Shown here: piece after piece, positions 17,749 to 18,635 of the stretch
How positions within the stretch are numbered: the stretch's first letter is position 1
Layout of the letters: each line of letters starts with the position of its first letter
Assembly (NCBI GenBank): GCA_946885745.1
Contig: CAMPGV010000014.1
Coordinates: 1 to 18,635, forward strand
Source: an uncultured Candidatus Saccharibacteria bacterium
Lineage (GTDB): Bacteria; Patescibacteria; Saccharimonadia; Saccharimonadales; JAEWBQ01
Direction of reading: 5' to 3'
DNA: 18,635 nucleotides
Made by a program: the position numbers and the translations under genes
The notes under the pieces: generated by a model
What the model was told of the DNA's origin: nothing
What the model saw: only the letters and a program-made list of their open reading frames with translations
The model's database searches: none

Positions 17749-17777
17749 ATTATACTTATGTGACAATAATCACACAA
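17749..17777 (-). promoter_or_regulatory. Crp/Fnr operator inside the promoter of the regulator pair
   Basis: On the minus strand TTGTGT (-35, 17777-17772), a 17-base spacer and TATAAT (-10, 17754-17749). The sequence TGTGA-CAATAA-TCACA at 17759-17774 is an exact CRP-type palindrome and fills the -35/-10 spacer. A bound regulator would block this promoter. It also lies about 90 bases before the divergent gene at 17862. Confidence 0.7.
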
Positions 17778-17861
17778 GTATCATTTCATGGCGCACATAT
17801 ATGCAATATATCCTCGCGTATTATCTCTATATCAACCACCAATAAACAGGCATAGAAAGTC

Positions 17862-18314
17862 ATGCACACTAAATCCACCACATTAACCATATATGGATTC
17901 GAAAAGCTTCGGGCTAAGCTTCATCTTCTAAAAAATCGGCATGAACATATCGTACGAGACCTGCAAGAGAAGATCGACGATCAGGACGTACTGAACTTGA
18001 AGCGCATTGAAATAGATCTTATTGCTTCTGACATGGCAAAGATAAAAGAAATCCTGGCAGCTGCAACAATCATGACAAAAGACTCGACTCCAGTTAAAGC
18101 CCAGCAGGGGACGAAGGTTGTTTATATGCATCACGAAACGGGCCTGGAGCAAGAGGTAACCTTAGTAGACCCCCTTGAGGCTGACCCGCTCGAAGGATAC
18201 ATCTCGGTACAATCGCCGGTTGGCTCGCAACTCTTAGGGCGTCAGATTGGCGACTCGGTAACCGTTACCACTGCAAAAACCAGACTAAGTCTTACTATCA
18301 CCGGCTTAGAATAG
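17862..18314 (+). CDS. GreA/GreB-family transcript cleavage-like factor
   Basis: The 150-residue protein is slightly shorter than GreA (158). Residues 1-65 are an N-terminal coiled-coil with repeats like GFEKLRAKLHLLKNRHEHIV; residues 80-150 are the FKBP-like C-terminal domain with the signature DPLEADPLEGYISVQSPVGS, QLLGRQIGDSV and VTVTTAKTRLSLTITGLE. In GreA the coiled-coil tip (GDLSENAEY) holds acidic residues that help RNA polymerase cleave RNA; here the tip reads EKIDDQDVLNLKR, acidic but different. It may act at the secondary channel in a modified way (Gfh/Rnk-like). It is divergent from the regulator pair and shares the intergenic region with the CRP-type palindrome. Confidence 0.85.
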   Translation: MHTKSTTLTIYGFEKLRAKLHLLKNRHEHIVRDLQEKIDDQDVLNLKRIEIDLIASDMAKIKEILAAATIMTKDSTPVKAQQGTKVVYMHHETGLEQEVTLVDPLEADPLEGYISVQSPVGSQLLGRQIGDSVTVTTAKTRLSLTITGLE

Positions 18315-18349
18315 ACAAAGCCACTCGTTCGTTCACGACAAGGCAAAGA

Positions 18350-18364
18350 CAATGCCGAGCATTG
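18350..18364. other. Short hairpin after the GreA-like gene
   Basis: CAATGC (18350-18355), loop CGA, GCATTG (18359-18364). No T-run follows. It may be a weak terminator or a protein site. Confidence 0.3.
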
Positions 18365-18378
18365 GTACAGTCACAGTG

Positions 18379-18414
18379 TTGAGCGTAATGCCGTATGTGC
18401 TATACTTAGTATAG
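18379..18414 (+). promoter_or_regulatory. Promoter with overlapping 15-bp palindrome for the monooxygenase gene
   Basis: TTGAGC (-35, 18379-18384), a 16-base spacer, extended -10 TG-C-TATACT (hexamer 18401-18406). The perfect palindrome CTATACT-T-AGTATAG (18400-18414) covers the -10 and the start site, a typical place for a repressor. Confidence 0.6.
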
Positions 18415-18436
18415 TAATTAACTCAGGCGGTAACCT

Positions 18437-18635
18437 ATGACTCAAAAGAAATCACAAAACAGCAATCCGATTTACTTCGGTATCGATACCTTTGGTGATT
18501 TACCGGTCGATGACAGAGGTAAACTTATGTCGCACGCCGAGGCTATTCGCCAAGTGACGAAAGAAGCGGTCTTAGCAGATAAGTTAGGTATTGACGTAAT
18601 CGCTCTCGGTGAGCACCATCGCCCAGAATACTCCA
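18437..18635 (+). CDS. Luciferase-like flavin-dependent monooxygenase (3' partial)
   Basis: The first 66 residues are in the window; the rest lies beyond. After a polar start (MTQKKSQNSNPIYFGIDTFG) the sequence reads GKLMSHAEAIRQVTKEAVLADKLGIDVIALGEHHRPEYS. The segment ADKLGIDVIALGEHHRPEY is the characteristic early motif of the LLM class (bacterial luciferase/F420- or FMN-dependent oxidoreductases), where the EHH follows the second strand. The enzyme would use reduced flavin to oxidise a small substrate; the substrate is unknown. A leader of about 25 bases and GGCGG 6 bases before ATG suggest normal ribosome binding. The promoter has a palindrome, so its expression is probably controlled. 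Confidence 0.85.
   Translation, partial: MTQKKSQNSNPIYFGIDTFGDLPVDDRGKLMSHAEAIRQVTKEAVLADKLGIDVIALGEHHRPEYS

Noticed and set aside
1..18635. Recoded TGA (as in Gracilibacteria)
   Set aside because: TGA ends the ATPase (5307) and kinase (5906) genes at expected positions. No gene needs TGA as an amino acid.

Overview
The window looks like part of a Patescibacteria/CPR genome, most likely Candidatus Saccharibacteria (TM7). Two type IV prepilins start with the same MWAK...GF|TIVELL layout that I associate with that group. Genes are small, TGA is used as a stop (positions 5307-5309 and 5906-5908), and base composition is moderate. This placement is inference from gene style, not from a database search.

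Positions 1 to about 14,250 hold an array of small, mostly single-gene units separated by a recurring element of about 71-75 bp. There are about 12 near-complete copies and 8 or 9 decayed or partial ones, all in + orientation. A full copy starts AGTTCYGAA, has a core near TCCACGAGGGGCTGCC, and ends in a U-tailed hairpin (AAAGATCTC / GAGGTCTTT). The hairpin should terminate the upstream gene. Directly after it most units carry an extended -10 promoter (TGnTATAnT) that ends 6 or 7 bases before the ATG. Those mRNAs would be leaderless, and each unit would carry its own expression signals. The cargo is unrelated from unit to unit: a CPCC zinc protein, an SGNH esterase, an AAA/ABC ATPase, a P-loop kinase, a 2H phosphoesterase, a possible TraB/GumN-like protein, three NUDIX hydrolases, a nucleoside/nucleotide deaminase, a SAM methyltransferase, two tRNA-Gln genes and several unrecognised proteins. 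Some units are inverted, some decayed, and one fragment (1041-1144) is a relic of the gene that is intact at 8833-9168. The layout resembles an integron cassette array, but the repeat is not a recognisable attC site and no integrase is in the window. This is the main candidate for an undescribed system.

From 12,650 to 16,350 there are two type IV prepilins with matching promoters, with late array units and a gene-poor stretch with strong palindromes between them, then a stand-alone CHC2 (DnaG-type) zinc-finger protein with its own terminator, and a four-helix membrane protein.

From 16,350 to the end the sequence looks like ordinary chromosome: two Crp/Fnr-family regulators on the minus strand with Shine-Dalgarno sites, an exact TGTGA-N6-TCACA palindrome in the divergent promoter region, a GreA/GreB-family factor with an atypical coiled-coil tip, and the start of a luciferase-like flavin monooxygenase. 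These genes have leaders or ribosome binding sites, unlike the array units.
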